This document shows, in pieces, positions 41,524-50,393 of a DNA stretch of 64,000 bases (its first letter is position 1; each line of letters opens with the position of its first letter). The notes under the pieces were generated by a model. The model saw only the letters and a program-made list of their open reading frames with translations. It was not told where the DNA came from and searched no databases. Both the position numbers and the translations under genes were made by a program. Origin of the DNA: Candidatus Yaniella excrementavium (lineage in GTDB: Bacteria; Actinomycetota; Actinomycetes; Actinomycetales; Micrococcaceae); the NCBI GenBank assembly GCA_019115865.1, contig DXCT01000005.1:90057-154056 (forward strand), given 5' to 3'.

Positions 41524-42009
41524 ATGAATGCCAACCTGAATCAGGCAGCCTCTGCCGACAACAGTGTAGCTACCCGATATGGTGGCACCAAAAAGTCTCG
41601 CGTCTCGAAAAAAACTGGGCGCATCCTTGCTATTATCGCCCTTCTGGCAGCTGTGGTGGTGACATTTTGGTTTGCTTTTTCTGGCAGCTCAAGTATGTTG
41701 GCGTATAAGAGCGTTGGCTACCAGATTCATGATGACACGTCAGCCTGGGTTGAGTTTGAAGTCACGAAAGAACCAGAAGAAACTGTGGCATGTGCCATTC
41801 GTGTTTTGTCTGATAATGCAGCGGTTGCAGGATATCGAACCGTTGTCATCGGCCCCGAAGAGGACACCGACCAGGCTGGTAAAGAGTTAACCAAGTACTA
41901 TGACGCCGATATCCGTACCGACCAATTGGGCTCCTCCGGTGAAGTGGAAAACTGCTGGTACGTCGAAGAAGACGGAGCTCCAAACCTGACAAACCTACGG
42001 GACTACTAG
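41524..42009 (+). CDS. DUF4307 family membrane protein
   Basis: TM then KSVGYQIHDDTSAWVEFEVTKEPEETVACAIRVLSDNAAVAGY. Confidence 0.8.
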   Translation: MNANLNQAASADNSVATRYGGTKKSRVSKKTGRILAIIALLAAVVVTFWFAFSGSSSMLAYKSVGYQIHDDTSAWVEFEVTKEPEETVACAIRVLSDNAAVAGYRTVVIGPEEDTDQAGKELTKYYDADIRTDQLGSSGEVENCWYVEEDGAPNLTNLRDY

Positions 42010-42040
42010 CCGCTGAGCGTATGGTGCTGAGTTTGAACCC

Positions 42041-42071
42041 TTGCTATTGGTAATCTGTTCGGTGCTATGAT
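42041..42071 (+). promoter_or_regulatory. Candidate promoter TTGCTA-N19-TATGAT for a greA leader transcript
   Basis: Sequence read only; spacing 19 nt is long. Confidence 0.3.
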
Positions 42072-42097
42072 GTACACCGGTATATTCCAGAACTGTC

Positions 42098-42133
42098 GCC
42101 CCGTTTGCACATATTTGGTGCCACGGGGCTTTT
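42098..42133 (+). terminator. Intrinsic terminator/attenuator in the DUF4307-greA intergenic region
   Basis: GCCCCGT-tt-GCAC-atatttg-GTGC-c-ACGGGGC followed by TTTTAGTTT. Confidence 0.75.
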
Positions 42134-42165
42134 AGTTTGATGAATGAGAAAGTAAGGAGGCCGGA

Positions 42166-42654
42166 ATGGCCACAACCAACGGCACACCATGGCTGACGCA
42201 AGCCGCCTATGACCGGTTGAAAAATGAGCTCGACGAAATTTCCGGTCCGTACCGTCAAGAAATCGTGGACCGCATCGAAGCCGCTCGTGACGAAGGTGAT
42301 CTGCGTGAAAACGCTGGGTACCACGCGGCTCGTGAAGAGCAGTCTAAAAATGAAGGTCGTATCCAAGAGCTTAAGGCCTTGCTGGAAAACGCTGAAGTTG
42401 GCGAAGCAGCAGCCGATGACGGCATCGTCAAACCTGGCATGCTCATTGAATGCAAGCTTGCGGGCAACGCTATGAAGTTCATTCTAGGATCCCGCGAAAT
42501 TGCCGGTGATGGCAACACCGAAGTCTACTCGGTTGCATCACCATTGGGCGCAGCCATCGAAGGCCATAAGGCCGGCGATACGGTGAGCTACACGGCACCA
42601 AATGGTAAAGACATTCAAGTAGAACTGGTGTCGGTCACTCCATACGACGGCTAA
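42166..42654 (+). CDS. greA: Transcription elongation factor GreA
   Basis: LTQAAYDRLKNELDEISG...EARDEGDLRENAGYHAAREEQSKNEGRI; AAGGAGG RBS. Confidence 0.97.
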   Translation: MATTNGTPWLTQAAYDRLKNELDEISGPYRQEIVDRIEAARDEGDLRENAGYHAAREEQSKNEGRIQELKALLENAEVGEAAADDGIVKPGMLIECKLAGNAMKFILGSREIAGDGNTEVYSVASPLGAAIEGHKAGDTVSYTAPNGKDIQVELVSVTPYDG

Positions 42655-42695
42655 TTTTCCGTTGCCCTCGTAACAACACGTCGATCGGACAACCT

Positions 42696-42738
42696 CGCTG
42701 AAGGTGGTTTTTCCTAACTGGAAAGACCACCTTCAGCG
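42696..42738 (+). terminator. 13-bp hairpin downstream of greA
   Basis: CGCTGAAGGTGGT...ACCACCTTCAGCG. Confidence 0.6.
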
Positions 42739-42772
42739 GCTTAAAAGACTGTTTTGGTGTTAGCCTGGTGTT

Positions 42773-43438
42773 GTGTTGAACATCGAAAAATTTATGCTGC
42801 TCACCGTCCCCTACCGTTCAGATTTGAGCGGGGTTGAGTCGTTGTTCGTCAAAGCACGGACGGCACTGACCCTCTTGGAATTTGAACGCTCCCAGAGCCT
42901 CTCCTTTGCACCGGCAGATGCCACTAAGGCTTGGGATTATGAAAATCCTCTGATCAAAGTCGATGAAGCGCATACTCCAGACGCTGTAGGACTCAATGGC
43001 GCTTTCAAGAAGCTCGGCAAATTTCATGACAAGCGGGTCTCAACCGCGCTCGGCAATAAAAAATTAGACCCTGTAGACGGCGTGCTCGAGGAATTCGCTC
43101 GTCAGGGTATTCTCACCAAAGAAACCAAGGAATACCAGCTAGTCGCAACCGACGCGCTCGAGACCGTTCTTGATGATCTCGGCCTAGCCTTGCGCGGGCA
43201 ACGTCCTGTTGAAAAACCAGACCGTGTCCTACTGGAAGTCATCGAAGCAATCAACGCTACAAAACTCTTACTGGGTTCTGCACAACCAAAGTGGTCGATG
43301 CAACAGTTCAGTGAACAGATCCACCAAACACCATCAGGCCATCCTGTGGTGGCACAGCTGGTGCGTGACACCTCGTCGATGACGGGGCTGATGGAACAGT
43401 CCAAGTTGGTTGCAGTAGCTGAGAAATCTCCGGCCTAA
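42773..43438 (+). CDS. GPP34 (GOLPH3-like) family phosphoprotein
   Basis: LNIEKFMLLTVPYRSD..., LEEFARQGILTKET; 221 aa. Confidence 0.65.
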   Translation: MLNIEKFMLLTVPYRSDLSGVESLFVKARTALTLLEFERSQSLSFAPADATKAWDYENPLIKVDEAHTPDAVGLNGAFKKLGKFHDKRVSTALGNKKLDPVDGVLEEFARQGILTKETKEYQLVATDALETVLDDLGLALRGQRPVEKPDRVLLEVIEAINATKLLLGSAQPKWSMQQFSEQIHQTPSGHPVVAQLVRDTSSMTGLMEQSKLVAVAEKSPA

Positions 43439-44691
43439 AACTGGACTGAGGGCTCGTAGCCGGCTTCGCGCAGTGCATCAAGCACCTGCTCGGAGTGGCT
43501 TTTCCCGCGGATTTCCATGTCGATGGTGATGTGCACGCCCCCCATGGTGAGCCCAGCCCCGACGCGTGAGTGATCCACACGCGTTACATTTGCATCATTT
43601 TCTGCGATGATACGTGAAATATTCTGTAGCTCACCTGGCCGATCGCGCAGTGCGATCTTGACGGTGAGGAACCTACCTGCGGAGCTCAATCCAACCTGGA
43701 TGACCTTCAGCATAAGCATCGGGTCAATATTTCCACCCGATAGGACGGCAACGGTGGAGTCCGACTTGATGCCAAGTTCCTTCAACTTCCCGGTCATGAT
43801 TGCTGCAACAGGGGCTGCGCCCGCTGGTTCAACCACCATCTTTGACCGCTCCAGTAAGAACACGATGGCTGCTGCAATCTCGTCGTCGGTTACCGTTACA
43901 ACCTCGTCACAGTACTCCTGGATGATGTCAAAGGGGACTTCGCCGGGTCGACCGACCGCGATACCATCGGCAATGGTTGCCACATTGTCGAGCGAGACTG
44001 GCTTGCCTGCCACCAACGAGGGCGGATACGCCGCAGCTTTTTCTGCCTGCACCCCGATCACGTTGATATGACGTCCGTGCTGGCGCGCGTATTCTTTGAT
44101 AGCGATAGCTGTTCCGGCCAGCAGGCCCCCACCACCGATACTCAGCAGCACGGTATCGACGTCTGGTTGTTGCTCAACGATTTCTAACCCGACTGTTCCC
44201 TGACCGGCTACGATCTGAGGGTTATCGAAGGGGTGAATAAACGTGGCACCGGTTTCTTCAGCGTATCGTGCGGCCAACTCTAAAGCCTCGTCCACGTTGT
44301 TGCCAGCCAGAACTACAGTTGCACCGTGATCTCGGGTTGCCTGAACTTTTGGCAGTGCTGCGCCTAACGGCATGTAAATTCGCGCTTCGATACCCAGCTT
44401 AGAGGCTGCCAGAGCGACGCCCTGGGCATGGTTTCCAGCAGATGCCGCGACCACACCCTTGGCTTTTTGTTCATCGCTCAACGACGACATATGTACATAG
44501 GCACCACGGACTTTGAACGATCCGGCACGCTGGAGGTTTTCACATTTGAGGTGAACCGTTGACTTAGCAATTCTGCCCAGCGCACGCGAATGGTCCATTG
44601 AGGTTGCTCGGATGACATCTTTGAGGGTTTCGCGGGCTGCTTCGATATCTTGATATCGAACGTTCGGGATTGCGGTTTCACGAGTTTGCAA
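43435..44691 (-). CDS. ilvA: Threonine ammonia-lyase with ACT-like C-terminus
   Basis: LKCENLQRAGSFKVRGAY, ASAGNHAQGVALAA, SIGGGGLLAGTA, VLSGGNIDPMLM. Confidence 0.95.
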   Translation of the reverse strand: MQTRETAIPNVRYQDIEAARETLKDVIRATSMDHSRALGRIAKSTVHLKCENLQRAGSFKVRGAYVHMSSLSDEQKAKGVVAASAGNHAQGVALAASKLGIEARIYMPLGAALPKVQATRDHGATVVLAGNNVDEALELAARYAEETGATFIHPFDNPQIVAGQGTVGLEIVEQQPDVDTVLLSIGGGGLLAGTAIAIKEYARQHGRHINVIGVQAEKAAAYPPSLVAGKPVSLDNVATIADGIAVGRPGEVPFDIIQEYCDEVVTVTDDEIAAAIVFLLERSKMVVEPAGAAPVAAIMTGKLKELGIKSDSTVAVLSGGNIDPMLMLKVIQVGLSSAGRFLTVKIALRDRPGELQNISRIIAENDANVTRVDHSRVGAGLTMGGVHITIDMEIRGKSHSEQVLDALREAGYEPSVQF

Positions 44692-44767
44692 TTATTTCTC
44701 CTGCACAACAATATTCGTCTAAGATCACGCTACCGGTCGACTAGTGATCGGGATTGCTTTATGGCAA

Positions 44768-45952
44768 CTATGTCGTCGTTGGATCACGCAGAACGCCTGT
44801 GCCGGGATCGGGGTCCTTGAGCCATGGTTTCCGGGATAGGTACTTCACGAACTCATTGATAAACGCCATAACGGGAACCGCAAAGACCGCACCGATAAGT
44901 CCCATGGTGGCAGTACCTGCAGCAACGGCTAAGAAGACGGCAAGCGGGTGTAGATTGACCGCTTTGCCCATGATCAACGGTTGCAGAACGTTGGACTCTA
45001 GCTGCTGTACGCCAAGAACGACAGCCAGCATAAGCAATGCATTCGCCCAGTCATTAGCTACCAGAGCCAACAGCACCGCTACCGCACCGGTCAGGACGGC
45101 GCCAACAATAGGAATAAAAGACCCAAGAAAAACAAGTACCCCCAGTGGCATAGCTAAGGGCACGCCGAGTAACCAGGCGCCCAGACCAATACCTAAGGCA
45201 TCGACAAATGCCACGAATATCTGCACGCGTACATAGGAACCCAGTGCTCCCCACCCGGCGTAGCCTGCGCCATCGACAGCTCTGCGGTGATGTTTTGGCA
45301 CAAAGTTGAGTAAGAAGCCCCAGATTCTTGAGCCGTCTTTGAGGAAGAAGATCAACGAGAACACCGCCATCGCAAAGCCAGCAAGGATGTTTGTCGCTGT
45401 AGACCCAAAATCTAGAGCACCCGAAACGATGGCACCAGAATTTTCCTGCAGCGTCTGCCCTAGATCCGACAGCAATTCTTGGTAGTCCAATGTTTCAAAT
45501 GACAGGCCCCAAGATTCAATGAGCGCGATAAAATCACGAACTCCCGCGGCGACTGAAACTTGCATCGTGGCAAAACCGACGGCCAGTTGCTGCCCTGCCA
45601 ACGTCAATAAAGCCGCCACTACCAGTATCAAAACGGCTGTAAGGAGTAACGAAGATACCACGGCTGGAACCTTCAGCTTCAAAAAGAACCGGTGCGCCGG
45701 TTGCAACAGGGTAGCCAATAATGCGGCCACGAGCACCGGGATAATCAGTAGCGAAATATGTGACAGCAACCAGATCGCCACCGCACTCATGATGATGATG
45801 AGCAACATCCGCCAGGACCACGCAGCAGCGACGACGACCCCGTAGGGCAAATCGGCAGCGAGTTTTTCTTGAATGCGTGATGACAGTGACGTCTTGGGCT
45901 TTGTAGCGTCCGACCGTGGCTGGTCGCCCGATGACGTTGGTGGGGTGGTCAA
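44768..45952 (-). CDS. AI-2E family transporter
   Basis: Multi-TM, VFLGSFIPIVGAVLTGAVAVLLAL, LQPLIMGKAVNLHPLAVFLAVAAG. Confidence 0.92.
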   Translation of the reverse strand: MTTPPTSSGDQPRSDATKPKTSLSSRIQEKLAADLPYGVVVAAAWSWRMLLIIIMSAVAIWLLSHISLLIIPVLVAALLATLLQPAHRFFLKLKVPAVVSSLLLTAVLILVVAALLTLAGQQLAVGFATMQVSVAAGVRDFIALIESWGLSFETLDYQELLSDLGQTLQENSGAIVSGALDFGSTATNILAGFAMAVFSLIFFLKDGSRIWGFLLNFVPKHHRRAVDGAGYAGWGALGSYVRVQIFVAFVDALGIGLGAWLLGVPLAMPLGVLVFLGSFIPIVGAVLTGAVAVLLALVANDWANALLMLAVVLGVQQLESNVLQPLIMGKAVNLHPLAVFLAVAAGTATMGLIGAVFAVPVMAFINEFVKYLSRKPWLKDPDPGTGVLRDPTTT

Positions 45953-46092
45953 GCAATCTCCTTATATCCAGCTGCTGTCGAGAGGCAACCTCGAGCTCGC
46001 GACGAATAGCCATATTCCCCAGAATACAACGGTGGCCGGTCCTCATGGGAACCGGCCACCGTTATCAGCTAGAACTTGGCAAACGCGAGGTC

Positions 46093-46980
46093 TTAATCTT
46101 GGTTGAAGATTGCCAAAATACGCAGGATCTCGATGTACAACCAGATCATGGTGGCGGCTAGACCGAAGGCGGCAGTCCAGGAGTAGCGTTCTGGCACACC
46201 GGCACGAACACCTTCTTCAATAGAAGTGAAGTCCATGACCAGCGAGTACGAAGCCATCACGACGGCTAGCAGACCAATCACAATGCCCAGCCAACCAGAA
46301 CGCAGACCGAACATGCCGTCAATAGCACCGGTGATCATCAGCACAAAGTTCAGAAGGCTAAAGACCAGGTAGGAAACCATAGCGATCATAAAGATGCGGT
46401 TCATTTTCGGAGTAGCGCGCACCTTGCCTGAACGGAACAGGGCCAGTACTACGGCGAATACCGAAAGCGTGGCAAGAACCGCCTGGAAAACGATACCTGG
46501 CCACTGCAGTTCAAACAGCGCAGAAATCCCACCGAGGAAGATGCCCTGTGCGACTGCATAGATCGAGATCATCACTGGTGAAGGCTCGCGCTTGAATGCA
46601 TTGATCAGTCCGAAGATGAAGCCAACCGCGAGCGCGAGGAAGTAGATCCCAGCGTTATTGACTGGATTCGCAAATGTCCAGCCGAAGACTGCACCGGCCA
46701 CAATCATCAAGAATACGAGACTTGTGCGGTTGATGACCGACCCGAAGGTCATACGACCCGTATCGGCTGCCGTAGCCGAGGGCTGCTGGTACATCCGGGA
46801 TAGCTGGTCCGAACTCATGGTGGAACCAGTCTGTGGAGGGAAACCAGCGGCTGGTTGACCTGCACCACCGGATGGTTGCTGTTGGTAGCCTTGTGCCTGC
46901 TGATAGCCGGCGTGCTGCTCTTGTTTAGCCTGCTGAACGGGGCCTTGAAAAGCCTTTGAACGGAATACGGGGTTGGGCAT
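46093..46980 (-). CDS. Bax inhibitor-1/YccA family membrane protein
   Basis: MPNPVFRSKAFQ, seven TM segments, YSLVMDFTSIEEGVRAGVPERYSWTAAFGLAATMIWLYIEILRIL. Confidence 0.92.
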   Translation of the reverse strand: MPNPVFRSKAFQGPVQQAKQEQHAGYQQAQGYQQQPSGGAGQPAAGFPPQTGSTMSSDQLSRMYQQPSATAADTGRMTFGSVINRTSLVFLMIVAGAVFGWTFANPVNNAGIYFLALAVGFIFGLINAFKREPSPVMISIYAVAQGIFLGGISALFELQWPGIVFQAVLATLSVFAVVLALFRSGKVRATPKMNRIFMIAMVSYLVFSLLNFVLMITGAIDGMFGLRSGWLGIVIGLLAVVMASYSLVMDFTSIEEGVRAGVPERYSWTAAFGLAATMIWLYIEILRILAIFNQD

Positions 46981-47247
46981 GCCCATCCTTTCTCGACAAT
47001 CCCACCGACTCAATGTTCAGCGGGCATATCACAATCTTCCTCTAGCCTACTGGGCCATCCCGGGTATTGCACACCAATCGCGCATATTTTGCAAAGAATT
47101 CACCCTGTGAGTCGTTGTTTAGCGCATGCTGGAAACACGTAAGCTGGAGGCCTGATTGTTCGTCTCGCCGCGTGCGGGCTTGTGAACCTCTATACCGCCA
47201 CCCCGCACAGCAGATTTGCCGTATAAGTATCATTTCAAAGGATTACG

Positions 47248-47415
47248 ATGTCACAACAGCCCAAAGACCCGAAGCACAAGTCAAAAGTCCCACAGTACCT
47301 TGGACCGATCATCATTTTGGTCCTAGCAATCGCTGGCGCAGTCTTCGGCGTTTTGTGGTCGCAATCTTATAACCAACCCGACTGTTGCCCAGTCCCAGAA
47401 GCATCCCCAGAATAA
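47248..47415 (+). CDS. 55-aa single-TM small protein (not in the ORF track)
   Basis: MSQQPKDPKHKSKVPQYLGPIIILVLAIAGAVFGVLWSQSYNQPDCCPVPEASPE*; followed by a hairpin. Confidence 0.55.
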   Translation: MSQQPKDPKHKSKVPQYLGPIIILVLAIAGAVFGVLWSQSYNQPDCCPVPEASPE

Positions 47416-47434
47416 ATAGGTGTCAACAAACTAA

Positions 47435-47472
47435 CAGGGCCCCATACCGGTGCACCACCGATATGGGCCCTG
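47435..47472. terminator. Hairpin between convergent small ORF and hydroxyacyl-CoA dehydrogenase gene
   Basis: CAGGGCCCcATAcCGGTG-cac-CACCGaTATGGGCCCTG. Confidence 0.7.
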
Positions 47473-47496
47473 CTGAGTGTTCACGATCATTGGTAA

Positions 47497-48360
47497 CTAC
47501 TTACTGTAGTCGTAGAAGCCCTTACCGCTCTTTCGACCAAGATTGCCTTCCTCCACAAGCTTGGACAAGACAGGACTGACTTCTTTAACCAACTCGTCAT
47601 CTGGTTCGGCTGCAGCAAGCGATTGGATGCCGTGGTTAATGTCGACACCCACCAAATCCATCAGCGTAAATGGCCCCATGGGGTGGCTCAGGCCTTCCTT
47701 CACGGCCGTATCGATGTCTTCAATTGATGCGTAGCCTTGTTCATACAGATGCAGTGCCTCACCCACAATGGCCATCAGAATACGGTTCACGATGAACCCA
47801 AAGATTTCTTTTTCAACAACCACCGGAGTTTTCCCGAGGGCTTTGGTCAATTCCAAAGAGCGGTTCATCGCGTCTTTACTCGTATGTTCTCCCCCGACAA
47901 CCTCAACCAACGACATCTGTAGCACCGGGTTGAAGAAGTGCACATTGCACACGCGTTCAGGATGTTTCAGACCCTGTGCCAGTTTCGACGAAACAATGGA
48001 CGAAGAGTTCGAAGCCAACACGGTCTCTGGGGCAGCAAGTGCATCAAGTTCAGCAAATAGTTGCTGCTTAATCTCAAGGTTTTCAACGATTGCTTCTACT
48101 ACAAAAGACGAGTTCTGCACGGCACGATCACGGTCGGTAGTGAACTCGAGATTCTGAAATCCGGCTTCGACGGCTTCTTCGCTCATGCGCTGGCGCTCAG
48201 TCAAACGGGTAGTGGACTTCTGCAGCTGGTCACGTGCGGTGTCGAGAACACGTTCTTCAACGTCGACCAGGTATGTGTGGAAACCACTCATCGCTGTAAC
48301 GAAGGCTATCTCACGGCCCATTGTGCCGCCGCCGATAACTGTGATTGCAGATTCTTTCAT
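47497..48360 (-). CDS. 3-hydroxybutyryl-CoA / 3-hydroxyacyl-CoA dehydrogenase
   Basis: VIGGGTMGREIAFVTAMSGF, HFFNPVLQMSLVEVV, VVVEKEIFGFIVNRIL. Confidence 0.93.
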   Translation of the reverse strand: MKESAITVIGGGTMGREIAFVTAMSGFHTYLVDVEERVLDTARDQLQKSTTRLTERQRMSEEAVEAGFQNLEFTTDRDRAVQNSSFVVEAIVENLEIKQQLFAELDALAAPETVLASNSSSIVSSKLAQGLKHPERVCNVHFFNPVLQMSLVEVVGGEHTSKDAMNRSLELTKALGKTPVVVEKEIFGFIVNRILMAIVGEALHLYEQGYASIEDIDTAVKEGLSHPMGPFTLMDLVGVDINHGIQSLAAAEPDDELVKEVSPVLSKLVEEGNLGRKSGKGFYDYSK

Positions 48361-48460
48361 ATGGCTTTTCCTTCTTTCGCTATCATTTCAAGCATCATTC
48401 TACGAACCGAGTCTGGATACAGCATTTCAAAAGCTGGGCAGTAACAGAACACAGAAGATG

Positions 48461-48856
48461 CTATCCACCCCGAGTTTTGTGCTGATTCAGAACGACTTTT
48501 CCGTCTTCAGGAATCGGCGCAGGCCGACCATCTGGTCCAACGAAGATATAGACGACTTGCGACTCTGCGCTGAGTTCGCCCGATTGGTAGGCGAACTCGT
48601 GCAACGTGAATGAAGTGTTCCCGATGCGCTCAACCTCGATGCTGACTTCCACATCAGGTGTCAACGTGAGCTCCCGGTGAAACGTGACGGTGTATTCCTT
48701 GATGAGCAGAGGTGGTAGCTCACCTGTCTGAGGGGCATAAAATGCATCGAGCAATTCTTGCCTAGCCTGTTGAAACCAGGCTGGTAATACAGTGTTGTGA
48801 ATGTGTCCGACGGGCCCAAGATCGTCGAGTCTTGGCCGGATAGTTGCCGTGTGCAA
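48461..48856 (-). CDS. Acyl-CoA thioesterase (4HBT hotdog fold)
   Basis: 131 aa; DDLGPVGHIHNTVLPAWFQQARQELLDAF...IKEYTVTFHRELTLTPDVEVSIEVERIGNTSFTLHE. Confidence 0.8.
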   Translation of the reverse strand: MHTATIRPRLDDLGPVGHIHNTVLPAWFQQARQELLDAFYAPQTGELPPLLIKEYTVTFHRELTLTPDVEVSIEVERIGNTSFTLHEFAYQSGELSAESQVVYIFVGPDGRPAPIPEDGKVVLNQHKTRGG

Positions 48857-49046
48857 AGAGGCTCCTTTTGTGGGTAGTCAGTGACCTATGAAACCAACTA
48901 CAGTCCAAAAATGCTAGTCATCATCCTCGAATGCTTTGGTTTCCAAGATTCCACTACGCTTTGAACGTTCTGCAGTCTTATCATCAACCTGACTCGAGGC
49001 TCTACTAGGGTAGATATCGCACCACCGTCTGACGGAAGAGGTATGT

Positions 49047-50147
49047 GTGGCATCGAGAGTAGCTGGGGCTAACACTGCTCGGGTAGAAATTTCACAAAAG
49101 CTGCGTACGTGGACTGCAGACAATGCTCAGCTCATTGACTCCGGGGCCATCAGTGCACGTGAGGCACTCCCCCGGCTTGCAGACGAGTCACTTGTCGATA
49201 TGGGAGCTCCCCTCAACAACAATGGCGACCTCGTACATCAAGCTGCGGTCTTAGAGTCTTTGGCGCGGTACTCGCTGAGTGTCCCCTTTAGCCTGTGGGG
49301 TCATCGCATGGTGATCGAATTCCTCAAACTGTCTGGCGGCGGCTACGCTCAATCTGTACTTCCCGGATTACAAGCTGGTACTACACCGGGTGCCTCGGCA
49401 ATGGCACCTGGTTATAAGTCCCTTGCCGGCGCCGGCGATCTGGATCTACGACTCTCCAAACATCATGATGGGACGCTGCGTTTATCAGGTGACATCCATT
49501 GGGCTTCAAATCTCTATGATGATGCCATTGCCGTTGCGCCTGCCTACGGTCCAGAAACCACACATCACACCGGTGTGCGGGGCGGTGTCATCGTGGCCTT
49601 TCCCCTGAAGGCATCCGGTGTCGAGATCGGTCCAGACCTAGAGATTCTGGCGATGCGAGGCACCGCGTCTAATTCTGCGGCACTTCGTGATGTCGAGATC
49701 CGACCAGAACAGATCCTGACCCGGGATTTCTCCACGTTCCTACAACGCACCCGTCCAACACTGAGCGTATTGCAAGCCAGCTTATGTTTAGGTTTGGCCA
49801 GCGCAGCATATGAACAGGCTGTGCTCAATGCAACAGGTTTTCACGCCGTCTTACTCGGTGAGATACATGAACATGGTGAACAACTAGGCACAGCGAGACA
49901 ACAGCTGATCCAGCTTGCCTCGCACGTTGGGACCGACCACCCGCCAAATCCACAGGATGTCTTAGCACTACGGCTCCAGGCCGGCCAGCTTGCTGGGGCA
50001 CTAGCAACGTTGGAGTTGAAGACCGCTGGCGGGCAGGGTTTCATCACGACCTCGGATACGAATCGCCGTTATCGCGAAGCAACATTCATCCCGTTACAGG
50101 CACCCTCCGAAACGCAGCTTCGCTGGGAATTGGGCCAGACAGACTAA
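49047..50147 (+). CDS. Acyl-CoA dehydrogenase-like protein
   Basis: 366 aa, C-terminal LATLELKTAGGQGFITTSDTNRRYREATFIPLQAPSETQLRWEL; overall ACAD-like layout. Confidence 0.7.
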   Translation: MASRVAGANTARVEISQKLRTWTADNAQLIDSGAISAREALPRLADESLVDMGAPLNNNGDLVHQAAVLESLARYSLSVPFSLWGHRMVIEFLKLSGGGYAQSVLPGLQAGTTPGASAMAPGYKSLAGAGDLDLRLSKHHDGTLRLSGDIHWASNLYDDAIAVAPAYGPETTHHTGVRGGVIVAFPLKASGVEIGPDLEILAMRGTASNSAALRDVEIRPEQILTRDFSTFLQRTRPTLSVLQASLCLGLASAAYEQAVLNATGFHAVLLGEIHEHGEQLGTARQQLIQLASHVGTDHPPNPQDVLALRLQAGQLAGALATLELKTAGGQGFITTSDTNRRYREATFIPLQAPSETQLRWELGQTD

Positions 50148-50184
50148 AAGCCCCTTCGCCACAAAAATTGCAGCAAAGGGGCTT
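50148..50184. terminator. Bidirectional hairpin between ACAD-like gene and tRNA; U-tract on minus strand
   Basis: AAGCCCCTT...AAGGGGCTT; minus-strand reads GGGGCTTTTAGT. Confidence 0.7.
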
Positions 50185-50193
50185 GGACCTTAG

Positions 50194-50267
50194 TGCCTCC
50201 GATGGGACTCGAACCCATAACACAGCGATTTTAAGTCGCTTGCCTCTACCTATTGGGCCACGGAGGC
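50194..50267 (-). tRNA. tRNA with anticodon UAA (nominal Leu), short class I variable loop
   Basis: GCCTCCG TG GCCCAATAGGTAGAGGC A AGCGA CTTAAAA TCGCT GTGTT ATGGG TTCGAGT CCCAT CGGAGGC A; full cloverleaf, no encoded CCA. Confidence 0.88.
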
Positions 50268-50341
50268 TGAATTGACCATTTCGAGTGTAGCGCATTTCCT
50301 AACGTTGAGCACAAAATGCGATACATTCACTCCGAACACGC

Positions 50342-50375
50342 ATCGCGGTCCACCAGATCGTGTGTGGACCGCGAT
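50342..50375 (-). terminator. 12-bp perfect hairpin downstream of ndh
   Basis: ATCGCGGTCCAC-cagatcgtgt-GTGGACCGCGAT. Confidence 0.6.
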
Positions 50376-50393
50376 ATTGGTGTCGGCTAGTAG

